Source: Desulfovibrionaceae bacterium (GTDB lineage Bacteria > Desulfobacterota > Desulfovibrionia > Desulfovibrionales > Desulfovibrionaceae). From it: a DNA stretch of 28,354 nucleotides. The notes below the pieces were generated by a model. The model saw only the letters and a list, made by a program, of their open reading frames with translations. It searched no databases and was not told where the DNA came from. A program made the position numbers and the translations under genes. Below, piece by piece: positions 1 through 7,855 of the stretch (the stretch's first letter is position 1; the number at the start of each line of letters is the position of its first letter). The DNA lies in contig WRHT01000002.1 of NCBI GenBank assembly GCA_009783115.1, forward strand, positions 1 through 28,354, in the 5' to 3' direction.

Positions 1-756
1 AAAAAGCGTCAAAAAATAAAGCAAATAATTGCATCAATACCTTCATCATTCAACATTTTTCTCTTATCTTTCATTTTTCCATTAATAATATTTTTTATTA
101 TTTCCTTTAAAAGAAGCATCGGACTACATTGGATGATTTCTTTCTATCCTTTTATGTACATACTGGTCTTCCACTTATTAACCCATGATGAACTATTGAA
201 AAGCCTGAAGTTCATTTTTTTCTTCTCTCTGGCGCATCTTGCGGCCATAGCCGTTGTCTTGGCCCTGCCGGTATCCCTGGCAAAAAACAACCGGCAATAC
301 AATTCCATCATACTCAGCCTGCACAGCTGGGAAATCGTGGAACAGCTCAAGGCCGTGAACGGCTTCACCCTAGCGGCCACCAGCTACGCGGACGCCGCGA
401 TCCTGGAATTTGCCGGAGAACGGCGGGTCATCGTCTTTGGCCAAGGATCGCACCACGCCCGGCATGACGACCTGCTGACGGACTTCCGCGCCCTGGCCGG
501 GGGCAATATCCTCATCCTGCGCAAATCGCCCTATTCCCTTGAGCAATATGCGCCATTCTTTCGTGAAACGGAAACGGAGCGTATGGAGATAAAGGACGCT
601 ATTTTTTACCTGATCAAGGGTTATGGCTTTGATTACGAAACTTACCGGAAACAAACGCTTATCCCAATAAAGGAAAAATATTACCGGATCCCGGCCTGGC
701 TGCCAATGCCAACGCAAAGCCGCTATTTCTTCAACAGGTACTTCGAACAGGAATGA
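1..756 (+). CDS. Membrane glycosyltransferase, C-terminal part (GT39/ArnT-like), 5' truncated
   Basis: The reading frame is open from base 1 and ends with TGA at 754-756, so this is the 3' end of a larger gene. An internal ATG at 133 is probably not the true start, because the residues before it form an uninterrupted hydrophobic segment. The visible part has two or three membrane helices, then a soluble C-terminal domain of about 150 residues with an HYA-like fold seen at the end of lipid-linked-sugar glycosyltransferases (ArnT/PMT type). The motif HWMISFYPFMYILVFH resembles the end of the membrane domain in that family. Such enzymes move a sugar from a polyprenyl-phosphate donor to lipid A, glycan or protein on the periplasmic side of the inner membrane. 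The catalytic N-terminal loops lie outside the window, so donor and acceptor cannot be told. The first ~250 bases are much more AT-rich than the rest. The family call is moderately sure only. Confidence 0.6.
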   Translation, partial: KKRQKIKQIIASIPSSFNIFLLSFIFPLIIFFIISFKRSIGLHWMISFYPFMYILVFHLLTHDELLKSLKFIFFFSLAHLAAIAVVLALPVSLAKNNRQYNSIILSLHSWEIVEQLKAVNGFTLAATSYADAAILEFAGERRVIVFGQGSHHARHDDLLTDFRALAGGNILILRKSPYSLEQYAPFFRETETERMEIKDAIFYLIKGYGFDYETYRKQTLIPIKEKYYRIPAWLPMPTQSRYFFNRYFEQE

Positions 757-792
757 CAGATTGCAAAAGCGGCCAGGCGGCGATATCCAGGG

Positions 793-1752
793 TTATTTTG
801 CCGCAGAGCGTTTGCGGGAAAGAAAGGCCGCGAAGATCATGTCGCCGTCGCCCAGGGACGGCGTCCAGCCCAATGCCTGTTCTGTGGCGGAAATATCCAA
901 CAAATAGTTCCGGTCGGCAATCATATATTGTTCCTTGTACATAAGCTCCAGTCCCAAAAATCCCGTTACCCCAAGAACAGTCTTAACCGCTGGCCCCCAG
1001 GTTGGTATAAGAAGGGATCTGGACCCGGCTGCGAGGATCAGTTGCCGCAACAGCTCTTTTACCGTAGGGGGATTTTTGGAGCCTAGATTGTATTCCCCGG
1101 AAGGGCAGCCTTTTTCCATGGCCAGCAGGATAGCCCGCGCGCAATCCTCCACCGCCACCATCTGGTAGCAATTTTTGCCAGAGCCGATCATGGGCACCGG
1201 CAGATTACGTTCAATAAGGGCGAAAAGCTTGTCCAGAATGCCCAGCCTTCCTGGACCGATAATCATCCTGGGCCTGAAGATGGTGATCGCGAATCCTCGT
1301 TGCCGGTAAACGGCGCAGAGATCTTCAGCCTCCATTTTGCTCCGCCCATAAGGCCCGAACGGCGAGCGCGGATGATCCGCTGGCACCGGAAGCGCACGCG
1401 GATACCCATAGACCATGTCCGTGCTGAAATAAATCAGCTTGCGCGCTCCGCACTCCTCCATGCGGGCCAGGACATTCCCCGTTCCAATGGTATTGGTGCG
1501 CCTGAAAAACTCTTCCCGATCCCGGCGCGGCGCTTTCAGATGGTATTGATTGGCCGCAAGATGGATTACCACATCATCGGGGGCAAAGGTAAAGGAGAGC
1601 CGTTCGCGGATGTCCTGCTGGACAAAGGCAAGATCCGGCACGGCGGGCGGCGCGATGTCCAGCGCGACAAGTTCATGCCCCTGTCCGGCAAGAAGGGCCG
1701 CCGCGGCCTTCCCCAAAAAACCTGAACCCCCTATGAGGACGGCGCGCGGCAT
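793..1752 (-). CDS. NAD(P)-dependent epimerase/dehydratase (extended SDR family)
   Basis: An extended short-chain dehydrogenase of about 319 residues. The N-terminal Rossmann motif GGSGFLG binds NAD(P). A STDMVYG strand holds the active-site Ser/Thr, and YGRSK is the catalytic YxxxK pair. A FRPRMIIGPG segment follows, typical of sugar-nucleotide epimerases and 3-beta-HSD-like relatives. The substrate is likely a nucleotide sugar or other polyol-type compound but cannot be read from sequence. The ATG at 1752 is chosen because GGAG lies just upstream, although the spacing is short. A TTG at 1770 would overlap the aspS stop as TTGA and add six residues, but has no clear ribosome site. The gene follows aspS directly and converges on the glycosyltransferase gene, so an envelope polysaccharide role is possible but only inferred. 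Confidence 0.85.
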   Translation of the reverse strand: MPRAVLIGGSGFLGKAAAALLAGQGHELVALDIAPPAVPDLAFVQQDIRERLSFTFAPDDVVIHLAANQYHLKAPRRDREEFFRRTNTIGTGNVLARMEECGARKLIYFSTDMVYGYPRALPVPADHPRSPFGPYGRSKMEAEDLCAVYRQRGFAITIFRPRMIIGPGRLGILDKLFALIERNLPVPMIGSGKNCYQMVAVEDCARAILLAMEKGCPSGEYNLGSKNPPTVKELLRQLILAAGSRSLLIPTWGPAVKTVLGVTGFLGLELMYKEQYMIADRNYLLDISATEQALGWTPSLGDGDMIFAAFLSRKRSAAK

Positions 1753-1766
1753 ATCTCCACGCCCGC

Positions 1767-3602
1767 TCAACGTCCGGTATCCGTAACCACCCCAATGCCC
1801 AGCTCGCGCAGTTGCTTGGCGTTCACCGCTGCCGGCGCCTGGGTGAGCAGGCAGATGGCCTTTTGGGTCTTTGGAAAGGCGATGACATCGCGAATGGAGC
1901 TGGATCCGGTGATCAGCATGGCCAGGCGGTCAAAACCGAAGGCAATGCCGCCGTGGGGCGGAGCGCCTTGCTCCAAGGCGCGGAGCAAAAAACCGAACTG
2001 CTCTTCAGTCTGCTCTGGGCTAAATCCCAAGGCTTTGAACAGGCGGCGCTGGCTTTCGGCGTTATGGTTACGGATGGAGCCTCCGCCCACCTCGGTGCCG
2101 TTGAGCACCAAGTCATAGGCCCTGGCCTCCACCGCCGCTAGATCGCCGTCCAACAAAGAGACATGCTCTGCTTTCACCTGGGTGAAGGGGTGATGACAAG
2201 CCACATGGCGTTTTTCCTCGGCGCTGTATTCAAACATGGGGAAATCCGTGACCCAGAGAAAATCAAGACGATCCTCTCCGATAAGCCCGAAGTCCTGGCC
2301 CAGGCGCAAGCGGAGGTTGCCGAGCACAGCGTTGACCATTTCCGGCTCACCGGCCTGAAAAAATACGATATCCCCTATTTCCAGATCCAGTTCCCTGACC
2401 AAGGCCTCCCGTTCGCCGTCGCTTAAAAACTTGGCTATGGGCGACTGCCATTCCTCCGGACGGATCTTGATCCAGGCCAGCCCTTGGGCCCCGTAAATTT
2501 TACAAAACTCCGTATAGTCATCGATCTCCTTACGGGAGAGCCTTTCCCCGCCGCTTACCTTAAAGGCCTTGACCAGCTTGGCGCTGGCAAAAAGCCGTAA
2601 TGAACTCCCCCGGAGCGGGGTGGTGACATCATGCAGGCGCAGGCCGAAGCGCGTATCCGGCTTATCCACTCCGTAATCGCGTATGGCCTCGGCATAGCTC
2701 AGGCGCGGGAAAGATCCCGGCAAATCCCGGTCCAGGGTCTCTTTGAAAAGGGCGCGCATCAGTCCTTCGGCCAGATCCATCACCCCATCCTCATCCACGA
2801 AGGACATTTCAATATCGATCTGGGAAAACTCCGGCTGCCGGTCGGCACGCAAATCCTCATCCCGGAAGCAGCGAGCCAGTTGGAAATATTTTTCCACCCC
2901 GCCCACCATGAGCAACTGTTTGAAAAGCTGCGGAGATTGGGGCAGGGCGTAAAATCCCCCTTGGTTCACCCGGCTGGGCACCAAAAAATCCCTGGCCCCC
3001 TCCGGTGTGGAGCGGGTCAGCATGGGCGTCTCCACTTCGATGAAACCCTGCTCGTCCAGGTAACGGCGCACCGCCTGGGACATACGGTGCCGCAGACGCA
3101 AATTTCTGAACATGCGCGGACGGCGCAGATCCAGATAACGATATTCCAGACGCAAGTTTTCCGCCGGATCCAGGCGATCATCCAGCATAAAAACCGGAGT
3201 GCGCGAGGTATTAAGCAGCTTCCAGGCGGTCGCCACCACCTCTATCTCCCCGGTGGGCAGGTTCGGATTGGCCATGCCCTCGGGCCGGGAGCGCACATAG
3301 CCCCGCACCGCGATCACATACTCCGCCCGCAGGACATGCGCCTTGGCATGGGCCTCCACCGCGGCCTCCGGGCTGAAAACCACCTGGGTCAGCCCCTGGC
3401 GATCCCGCAAGTCCACAAAAATCAAACCTCCATGATCCCGCCGGAACTGCACCCAGCCCATCAGGCAGACCTCACCCCGCAAGTGCTCCATTCCCAAAGA
3501 AGAACAATCATGGGTGCGCTTCCAGCCGCCCAGAGGCTCCACCAATTTCTGGTGCTCCAATTGAATATCGCGTTCCTGCCCAAGATCCTGCATCGCTTCC
3601 AT
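1767..3602 (-). CDS. aspS: Aspartate--tRNA ligase
   Basis: Cytoplasmic class II synthetase that charges tRNA-Asp (possibly also tRNA-Asn). At 611 residues it is the usual bacterial size. In order it shows an OB-fold anticodon domain (MGWVQFRRDHGGLIFVDLRD, around residues 48-67), motif 2 region (CFRDEDLRADRQPEFSQ), the bacterial GAD insertion domain, and motif 3 (GIAFGFDRLAMLITG) near the C terminus. The ATG at 3602 has GGAG about seven bases upstream, which decides the start. The first ~25 residues before LGGWKRTHDC look like a poorly conserved extension. It sits 19 bases downstream of hisS, a common pairing, and both are probably on one transcript. Whether the enzyme is discriminating or non-discriminating cannot be judged without gatCAB information. 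Confidence 0.97.
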   Translation of the reverse strand: MEAMQDLGQERDIQLEHQKLVEPLGGWKRTHDCSSLGMEHLRGEVCLMGWVQFRRDHGGLIFVDLRDRQGLTQVVFSPEAAVEAHAKAHVLRAEYVIAVRGYVRSRPEGMANPNLPTGEIEVVATAWKLLNTSRTPVFMLDDRLDPAENLRLEYRYLDLRRPRMFRNLRLRHRMSQAVRRYLDEQGFIEVETPMLTRSTPEGARDFLVPSRVNQGGFYALPQSPQLFKQLLMVGGVEKYFQLARCFRDEDLRADRQPEFSQIDIEMSFVDEDGVMDLAEGLMRALFKETLDRDLPGSFPRLSYAEAIRDYGVDKPDTRFGLRLHDVTTPLRGSSLRLFASAKLVKAFKVSGGERLSRKEIDDYTEFCKIYGAQGLAWIKIRPEEWQSPIAKFLSDGEREALVRELDLEIGDIVFFQAGEPEMVNAVLGNLRLRLGQDFGLIGEDRLDFLWVTDFPMFEYSAEEKRHVACHHPFTQVKAEHVSLLDGDLAAVEARAYDLVLNGTEVGGGSIRNHNAESQRRLFKALGFSPEQTEEQFGFLLRALEQGAPPHGGIAFGFDRLAMLITGSSSIRDVIAFPKTQKAICLLTQAPAAVNAKQLRELGIGVVTDTGR

Positions 3603-3621
3603 AATCCACTCCGTATGATCG

Positions 3622-4857
3622 TCAGTCCAGCGAAAAATTCTCCAAAAACATTTCCCTTTGTCCCCCCTGGCGCATATCCTTCACCAGCACCACGCCCTTG
3701 TCCAGCTCCATGCCGCCGAGGATCAGCGTGTAAGCCGCCTCATGTTTGGAGGCGGCGCGCAACTGGCTTTTCAGGCTTGCGGCGCTGAAGGCGCAAAGAC
3801 CAGAGCGCCCTTGGGAACGCAAACGCGCGGCCAGGGACATGGCCGTAGGCAGCGCCCGGTCCTCCAGAACCGCGATGTAAAAATCCGGCTCTCTCTCCGG
3901 TGAACGCGGCAGAAGCAGAGCCAGGCGCTCCATGCCGCAGGCAAAACCGATGCCGGGAATATCCGGGCCGCCCAAGGCGGACACCAACCCGTCATAGCGT
4001 CCGCCGCCGGCAATGGCGGACTGGGCGCCGACCGCGCCGGAAACCACCTCAAAGGTGGTACGGTTATAATAATCCAGGCCGCGCACCAAGCGGGGATTCA
4101 GTATATAAGCCCGCCCCAGGCTATCCAGCAAACCGCGCACTTCCGCAAAATGCGCCCGGCAGTCCGGGCAGGACAGGACAGCGATCTCCGGCGCCCCGGC
4201 GCTCGTTTTCCGGCAAGAGGAATTTTTGCAATCCAGCACCCGTAAGGGGTTTGTTTCCAAGCGGCGGCGGCAGTCCTCACACCAGCCCTCCGCCGGACGG
4301 GAAAGAAGAAAACCCCGCAGGGCCTCGCGGTATCCCGGACGGCACTGCCGGCAGCCCAGGGAATTTAGTTCCAGGGTGACGGCCTTGATGCCCAGAGCCT
4401 CCAGGTAGTGCATGAGCATAAGGATCACTTCCGCATCCACGCGGGGGTCTTCGGCTCCCAGGCATTCGCAGTTGACTTGGTGGAACTGGCGCATCCTCCC
4501 CTTTTGCGGGCGCTCATACCGGAACATGGGGCCGAAGGTGAAAAACCGGCTCAGGCTCTCCCTGGCGTGCAGGCTATGCTCAACATAGGCGCGCATGATT
4601 CCGGCCGTGGCCTCCGGCCGCAAGGTCAGGGAACGCTCCCGGCGATCCGGAAAGGTAAACATTTCCTTGCGCACCACATCGGTATCAGCCCCGATGGAAC
4701 GGGCGAAAAGATCGGTGTACTCAACGATGGGCACATGGATCTCTTTGTAGCCATAAAGGGAAAAAACCTCTCTGGCCTTGCCGCCCATGAAAGCGAAACG
4801 GGCGGCTTCATCCGGCAGATGATCCGCGAAACCCTTGACGGTCTCTATTACAGCCAT
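3622..4857 (-). CDS. hisS: Histidine--tRNA ligase
   Basis: Class II synthetase that charges tRNA-His in the cytoplasm. The 411-residue length fits the family. Motif 2 is FRYERPQKGRMRQFHQ (residues 112-127). The HisRS-specific signature GLDYYNRTTFEVV begins at residue 260. Motif 3 lies in GIGFACGMERLAL (302-314). The insertion domain carries eight cysteines in four pairs (C169/C172, C193/C196, C210/C215, C230/C233), a pattern shared by many bacterial HisRS of this subtype and likely metal-binding. The ATG at 4857 has AGGGG about seven bases upstream. A candidate promoter lies just upstream, so hisS may start its own transcript with aspS following after 19 bases. Confidence 0.97.
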   Translation of the reverse strand: MAVIETVKGFADHLPDEAARFAFMGGKAREVFSLYGYKEIHVPIVEYTDLFARSIGADTDVVRKEMFTFPDRRERSLTLRPEATAGIMRAYVEHSLHARESLSRFFTFGPMFRYERPQKGRMRQFHQVNCECLGAEDPRVDAEVILMLMHYLEALGIKAVTLELNSLGCRQCRPGYREALRGFLLSRPAEGWCEDCRRRLETNPLRVLDCKNSSCRKTSAGAPEIAVLSCPDCRAHFAEVRGLLDSLGRAYILNPRLVRGLDYYNRTTFEVVSGAVGAQSAIAGGGRYDGLVSALGGPDIPGIGFACGMERLALLLPRSPEREPDFYIAVLEDRALPTAMSLAARLRSQGRSGLCAFSAASLKSQLRAASKHEAAYTLILGGMELDKGVVLVKDMRQGGQREMFLENFSLD

Positions 4858-4889
4858 GATAACCCCTGATATGCTTTGAAGCCGCCTTT

Positions 4890-4916
4890 TTTATATAATA
4901 AAAACAACCTTGTAAA
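4890..4916 (-). promoter_or_regulatory. Possible sigma-70-type promoter for hisS-aspS
   Basis: On the minus strand TTTACA (4916-4911) is followed after 15 bases by TATAAA (4895-4890). Both boxes are five of six matches to consensus, but the spacing is shorter than the ideal 17. The 64-base gap is the only AT-rich non-coding stretch in this part of the operon. Read-through from the upstream gene remains possible. Confidence 0.35.
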
Positions 4917-4921
4917 GATTC

Positions 4922-6298
4922 TCAGTCGGCTTCCAACGGAACATAGCCAACCCTGGCCACCAGGTCCTGTCCTTCCGGGCCGCGCAGCCAGCTCAGCAGA
5001 GTCTTGGTCTCCGGACTCGCTGGCCGGCAGGTGACCGCCAGCAGCTCTCCGGTCAGAGGATAGCTGCCGTTGCGGATATTTTCCAGGCTGGGCAACACGC
5101 CGTCAACGGCCAAAAAACGGATATCCAGCGAAGGAAATTGCTCGGTGGCATACCAGCGGAAAGAATAGCCCAGGGCGTTATCCCGGTTGCGGTATTCGGC
5201 CACGGCCCGGATCAGCTCGCCCATGCCCTCATGGTATTCCTCATGCAAGGGAGTGGCCAGGGAGCGGCCCCGCATGACCATAGTCCGCATGGCGCTCTGG
5301 CTGCCTGAACCTTCGGGCCGCTGAAAAGGCAAAATACGGGCGTCCGGCCCGCCAAGTTCCCGCCAGTTGGTGAGGCGCCTGGAATAAATGTCGCGGATCT
5401 GCTCCAGGCTCAAGCCGGTTACCGGGTTATCCCGGTGCACAAAAAAGACGAAGGCCTCCAGGGCCAGAGGTATGAGTTCCGGGGTAAGACCGGCCCAGCG
5501 TAGGCTGTCCATTTGCTCCGGCGAGGGTCTGGCCCCGAAGAAAATATCCGCCAGTCCATTTTCCAGGCGTATCAAAGCGTTCCTGGTGTTATGGCAGGAA
5601 ACCACTTCACGGATAGCCTTCTCATCCAGTCCGGCGTAAAGGACCTGGGCCGCGGCTCCGTAAAGCGGCAAGGCGGCGATGGCCCCGTCCAGCCTGGGAT
5701 GGTTGCGCTCCAGGCGCAAGGATGTAGACGCGGCGGGAAGGACCAGCTTGTTGCCCGGAGCCAGGGGCATGTAATCGCCTACGTTTACCCCGTGCCCAAT
5801 GTCCTCCGCGCTGGGACGGCCAAAAAAAGTATCCCGGTGAATGAGCCAGATATTCAACCCGGCCGCTCCCATCCCGCAAAACAGGAGCGCGCCCAGATAA
5901 AGCGCCCCCCGCCTCCGCCCGGCGCTGGGCCGGCGGCGGCAACCCAGGGCAAAGGCCGCCAGATGCGACACATACAGCAAAACCGCCGCGAGCAGAAAAA
6001 CATTCAACAAACTGGACAAGCCGGCCATCCGGAAAAACGGAATGCTGCCGGCCAGGAGGCAGAACAACGGCAGACACAGGGGTAACCAGCGGATCAAAAA
6101 GGATCTCGGCAAAGGCCCCCAACGGGCCAGGAAAAAACCTCCAAAAAAAACCAGGGCCAGGGTTATCCCCAGTTGGATAAAATCATTAAAAATATGAAAG
6201 TTCCCAAACCATACGCCGCCCGCCGCCGCCAGAGGGGGCAGGATAAAACTCAGCGGCAGGCTGATCAGCAAATATTTGCCTTCCGCACGGATACTCAT
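4922..6298 (-). CDS. Five-helix membrane protein with PstS-like substrate-binding domain
   Basis: A 458-residue protein. Five hydrophobic helices (about residues 9-31, 40-60, 68-88, 96-119 and 131-153) precede a periplasmic-type binding domain (about 165-458). That domain has NHPRLDGAIAALPLYGA, DNPVTGLSLEQIRDIYS and NWRELGGPDARI, matching the same elements in the true PstS of this window (HPDNPVKNLSMEQLRDIY). PEGSGSQSAMRTM sits where PstS proteins have the phosphate-contacting SSGT loop. The open frame runs back to 6727 inside mtaB, but the ATG at 6298 has GGAGG just upstream and overlaps the mtaB stop as ATGA, so it is the likely start and is translationally coupled. No transporter genes accompany it. 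It may sense or capture an oxyanion at the membrane; the ligand is unknown. Confidence 0.8.
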   Translation of the reverse strand: MSIRAEGKYLLISLPLSFILPPLAAAGGVWFGNFHIFNDFIQLGITLALVFFGGFFLARWGPLPRSFLIRWLPLCLPLFCLLAGSIPFFRMAGLSSLLNVFLLAAVLLYVSHLAAFALGCRRRPSAGRRRGALYLGALLFCGMGAAGLNIWLIHRDTFFGRPSAEDIGHGVNVGDYMPLAPGNKLVLPAASTSLRLERNHPRLDGAIAALPLYGAAAQVLYAGLDEKAIREVVSCHNTRNALIRLENGLADIFFGARPSPEQMDSLRWAGLTPELIPLALEAFVFFVHRDNPVTGLSLEQIRDIYSRRLTNWRELGGPDARILPFQRPEGSGSQSAMRTMVMRGRSLATPLHEEYHEGMGELIRAVAEYRNRDNALGYSFRWYATEQFPSLDIRFLAVDGVLPSLENIRNGSYPLTGELLAVTCRPASPETKTLLSWLRGPEGQDLVARVGYVPLEAD

Positions 6299-7713
6299 AC
6301 CCCCTCCACCAAGAGAATCTCGCCGCGCGCCCGTACTGGCCGTGCCGGGATCAAGACTTTGCCCGCCTGGTCTTTCCGGCTTTGTCCCGTAAAACGGCAC
6401 AGGGAATAAAATTCGTTCACGCCTCGATCCGGCCGGCCTTCTTCCAGGGCCACCCGCACTACAGGCAGGGCCAGTTGGGCGCGCAAAAAAGCGGCCTTCT
6501 TGACCGCCACCAGGCGGCGCAGACACATAGCCCGCTCTTTTTTCAGTTCCGGGGGAAGCTGATCCCGAAAACGCGCCGCCGGGGTTCCCGGCCTGCCGGA
6601 AAAAGGAAATACATGGGCATAGCTCAGGGGCAGGACCTGGGCCAATTCTAGGGTCGCCGCAAAATCCGCCTCGCTCTCGCCGGGAAAACCCACAATGAAA
6701 TCCGCGCCCAAACCGAAGAGAGGCCAAACTTTGCGCAATTCTTCCAAAAAGCCCGGCACCGCGGCCGGATCATAATGTCCCCGGCCCATGCGCCGGAGTA
6801 GACGCGGGCTGCCGCTCTGCAAAGAAAGATGCAAGTGCGGCGCGATCCAGGGGCTGACGGAAAGCGCTTCCAAAGCCTTGGGGCCAAGCTGTCCAGGATC
6901 CAGGGAACTCAGGCGGAAACGCGGGCCTTCCCCAAAATCCAGAAGATCGGCAAAGCTCTTCCCCAGACGAAGCGTCAAAGTCCATAGATCTTCGTAATCT
7001 CCCAAGTTCACCCCATTCAGGACGATTTCCCGGAAACCGGCCCGGATCAGGCGATCCGCCTCCGCCAGGACCGCCGGCCAGGGACGGCTGCTTGCGGGGC
7101 CGCGCCCTTGCGGCACAATACAATAAGCGCAATGCCTGGAACAGCCGTCCTGGATTTTGAGCAACGCCCTGGAGCGGGCATGGCCGCTGAGACTGAATGG
7201 AGGAAAAGACCCCGGCGCGCTGTCCGGCCTGGATATTCCGGCTTCTTCCGCCGCCCCGTCTGCCTCCGCCCAAAGATCCGTCCGGGAAGAAACGGCCCCC
7301 GGAACTGCATCCAGCAAATCCCGCACGGCCGCGCGCAAATCTCCGGCGCTGGAAACAACGGCCGCTTCTTCTCGCAGGCTGGGCAGACGCTCTAAGAGCC
7401 GCGCTTCCTCCCCTCTGCCCACCAACTCATCCACCGGCAGAAGGCGCAATTCCTCCGGTAGGGCCTGGGCCGCGCAACCCGTGACCACCAGTTCGCACTC
7501 CGGGGCCTGCCGGCGGATCCGACGGATCAGCGCCCGAAGATCTCCAACGGCTCTGGCGGTAACGGCGCAACTGTTCACCAGGGCCAGATCCGCGCCCATC
7601 GGCGAACCAAGCTCCTGGTGCCCGGCCCGTAGCCAAGCCTCGCGCACGGACTCGGATTCGTACTGGTTTACCTTGCAGCCCAGGGTAGCTATAAAAAATC
7701 TTCTGGGAAGCAA
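6295..7713 (-). CDS. mtaB: tRNA (t6A37) methylthiotransferase MtaB-like
   Basis: Radical SAM methylthiotransferase, predicted to convert t6A37 to ms2t6A37 in tRNAs reading ANN codons. The N-terminal MTTase domain starts FFIATLGCKVNQYES and holds the three cluster cysteines C13, C49 (NSCAVT) and C80 (VVTGCAAQ). The radical SAM cluster motif is CSRHCAYC (C191, C195, C198). EIVLNGVNLGDYED follows. The C terminus looks like a TRAM RNA-binding domain. The LGCKVNQYE start and the NGVNLG motif favour MtaB over MiaB or RimO. At 472 residues it is somewhat long, owing to an Ala/Glu/Pro-rich stretch around residues 110-172. The start is a TTG at 7713, supported by GGAG seven bases upstream; the nearby ATG is out of frame. 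The PstS-like gene overlaps its end. Confidence 0.9.
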   Translation of the reverse strand: MLPRRFFIATLGCKVNQYESESVREAWLRAGHQELGSPMGADLALVNSCAVTARAVGDLRALIRRIRRQAPECELVVTGCAAQALPEELRLLPVDELVGRGEEARLLERLPSLREEAAVVSSAGDLRAAVRDLLDAVPGAVSSRTDLWAEADGAAEEAGISRPDSAPGSFPPFSLSGHARSRALLKIQDGCSRHCAYCIVPQGRGPASSRPWPAVLAEADRLIRAGFREIVLNGVNLGDYEDLWTLTLRLGKSFADLLDFGEGPRFRLSSLDPGQLGPKALEALSVSPWIAPHLHLSLQSGSPRLLRRMGRGHYDPAAVPGFLEELRKVWPLFGLGADFIVGFPGESEADFAATLELAQVLPLSYAHVFPFSGRPGTPAARFRDQLPPELKKERAMCLRRLVAVKKAAFLRAQLALPVVRVALEEGRPDRGVNEFYSLCRFTGQSRKDQAGKVLIPARPVRARGEILLVEGV

Positions 7714-7805
7714 AAATTTACTCCATAATTACAAAGGCAGGGGCGTAGGCAAAGTGAACGCAGGAAGCAAGTCTTTTTAGCGTTAAATCAGCTCCCCGGC
7801 AAGGC

Positions 7806-7834
7806 TTGTAAAAGCGGGTCGGGCAGAGTAAGAT
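7806..7834 (+). promoter_or_regulatory. Possible sigma-70-type promoter for the Sel1-like gene
   Basis: TTGTAA (7806-7811) and TAAGAT (7829-7834) are separated by exactly 17 bases, each with four of six consensus matches. Transcription would start near 7841 and leave a leader of about 15 bases. The region is the 142-base divergent gap between mtaB and the Sel1-like gene. Confidence 0.4.
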
Positions 7835-7855
7835 ACCGCACGGATATTTATTGAT

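Noticed and set aside
2631..3788. Long plus-strand open frame opposite aspS
   Set aside because: It is antisense to a clear aspS; the His/Gln/Pro-rich product has no domain features. A shadow of GC-rich codon use.
6299..6727. N-terminal extension of the membrane PstS-like protein
   Set aside because: The frame is open but overlaps the C-terminal region of mtaB, and its Gly/Pro/Arg-rich product is unlike a protein start. A good ribosome site and ATGA coupling place the start at 6298.
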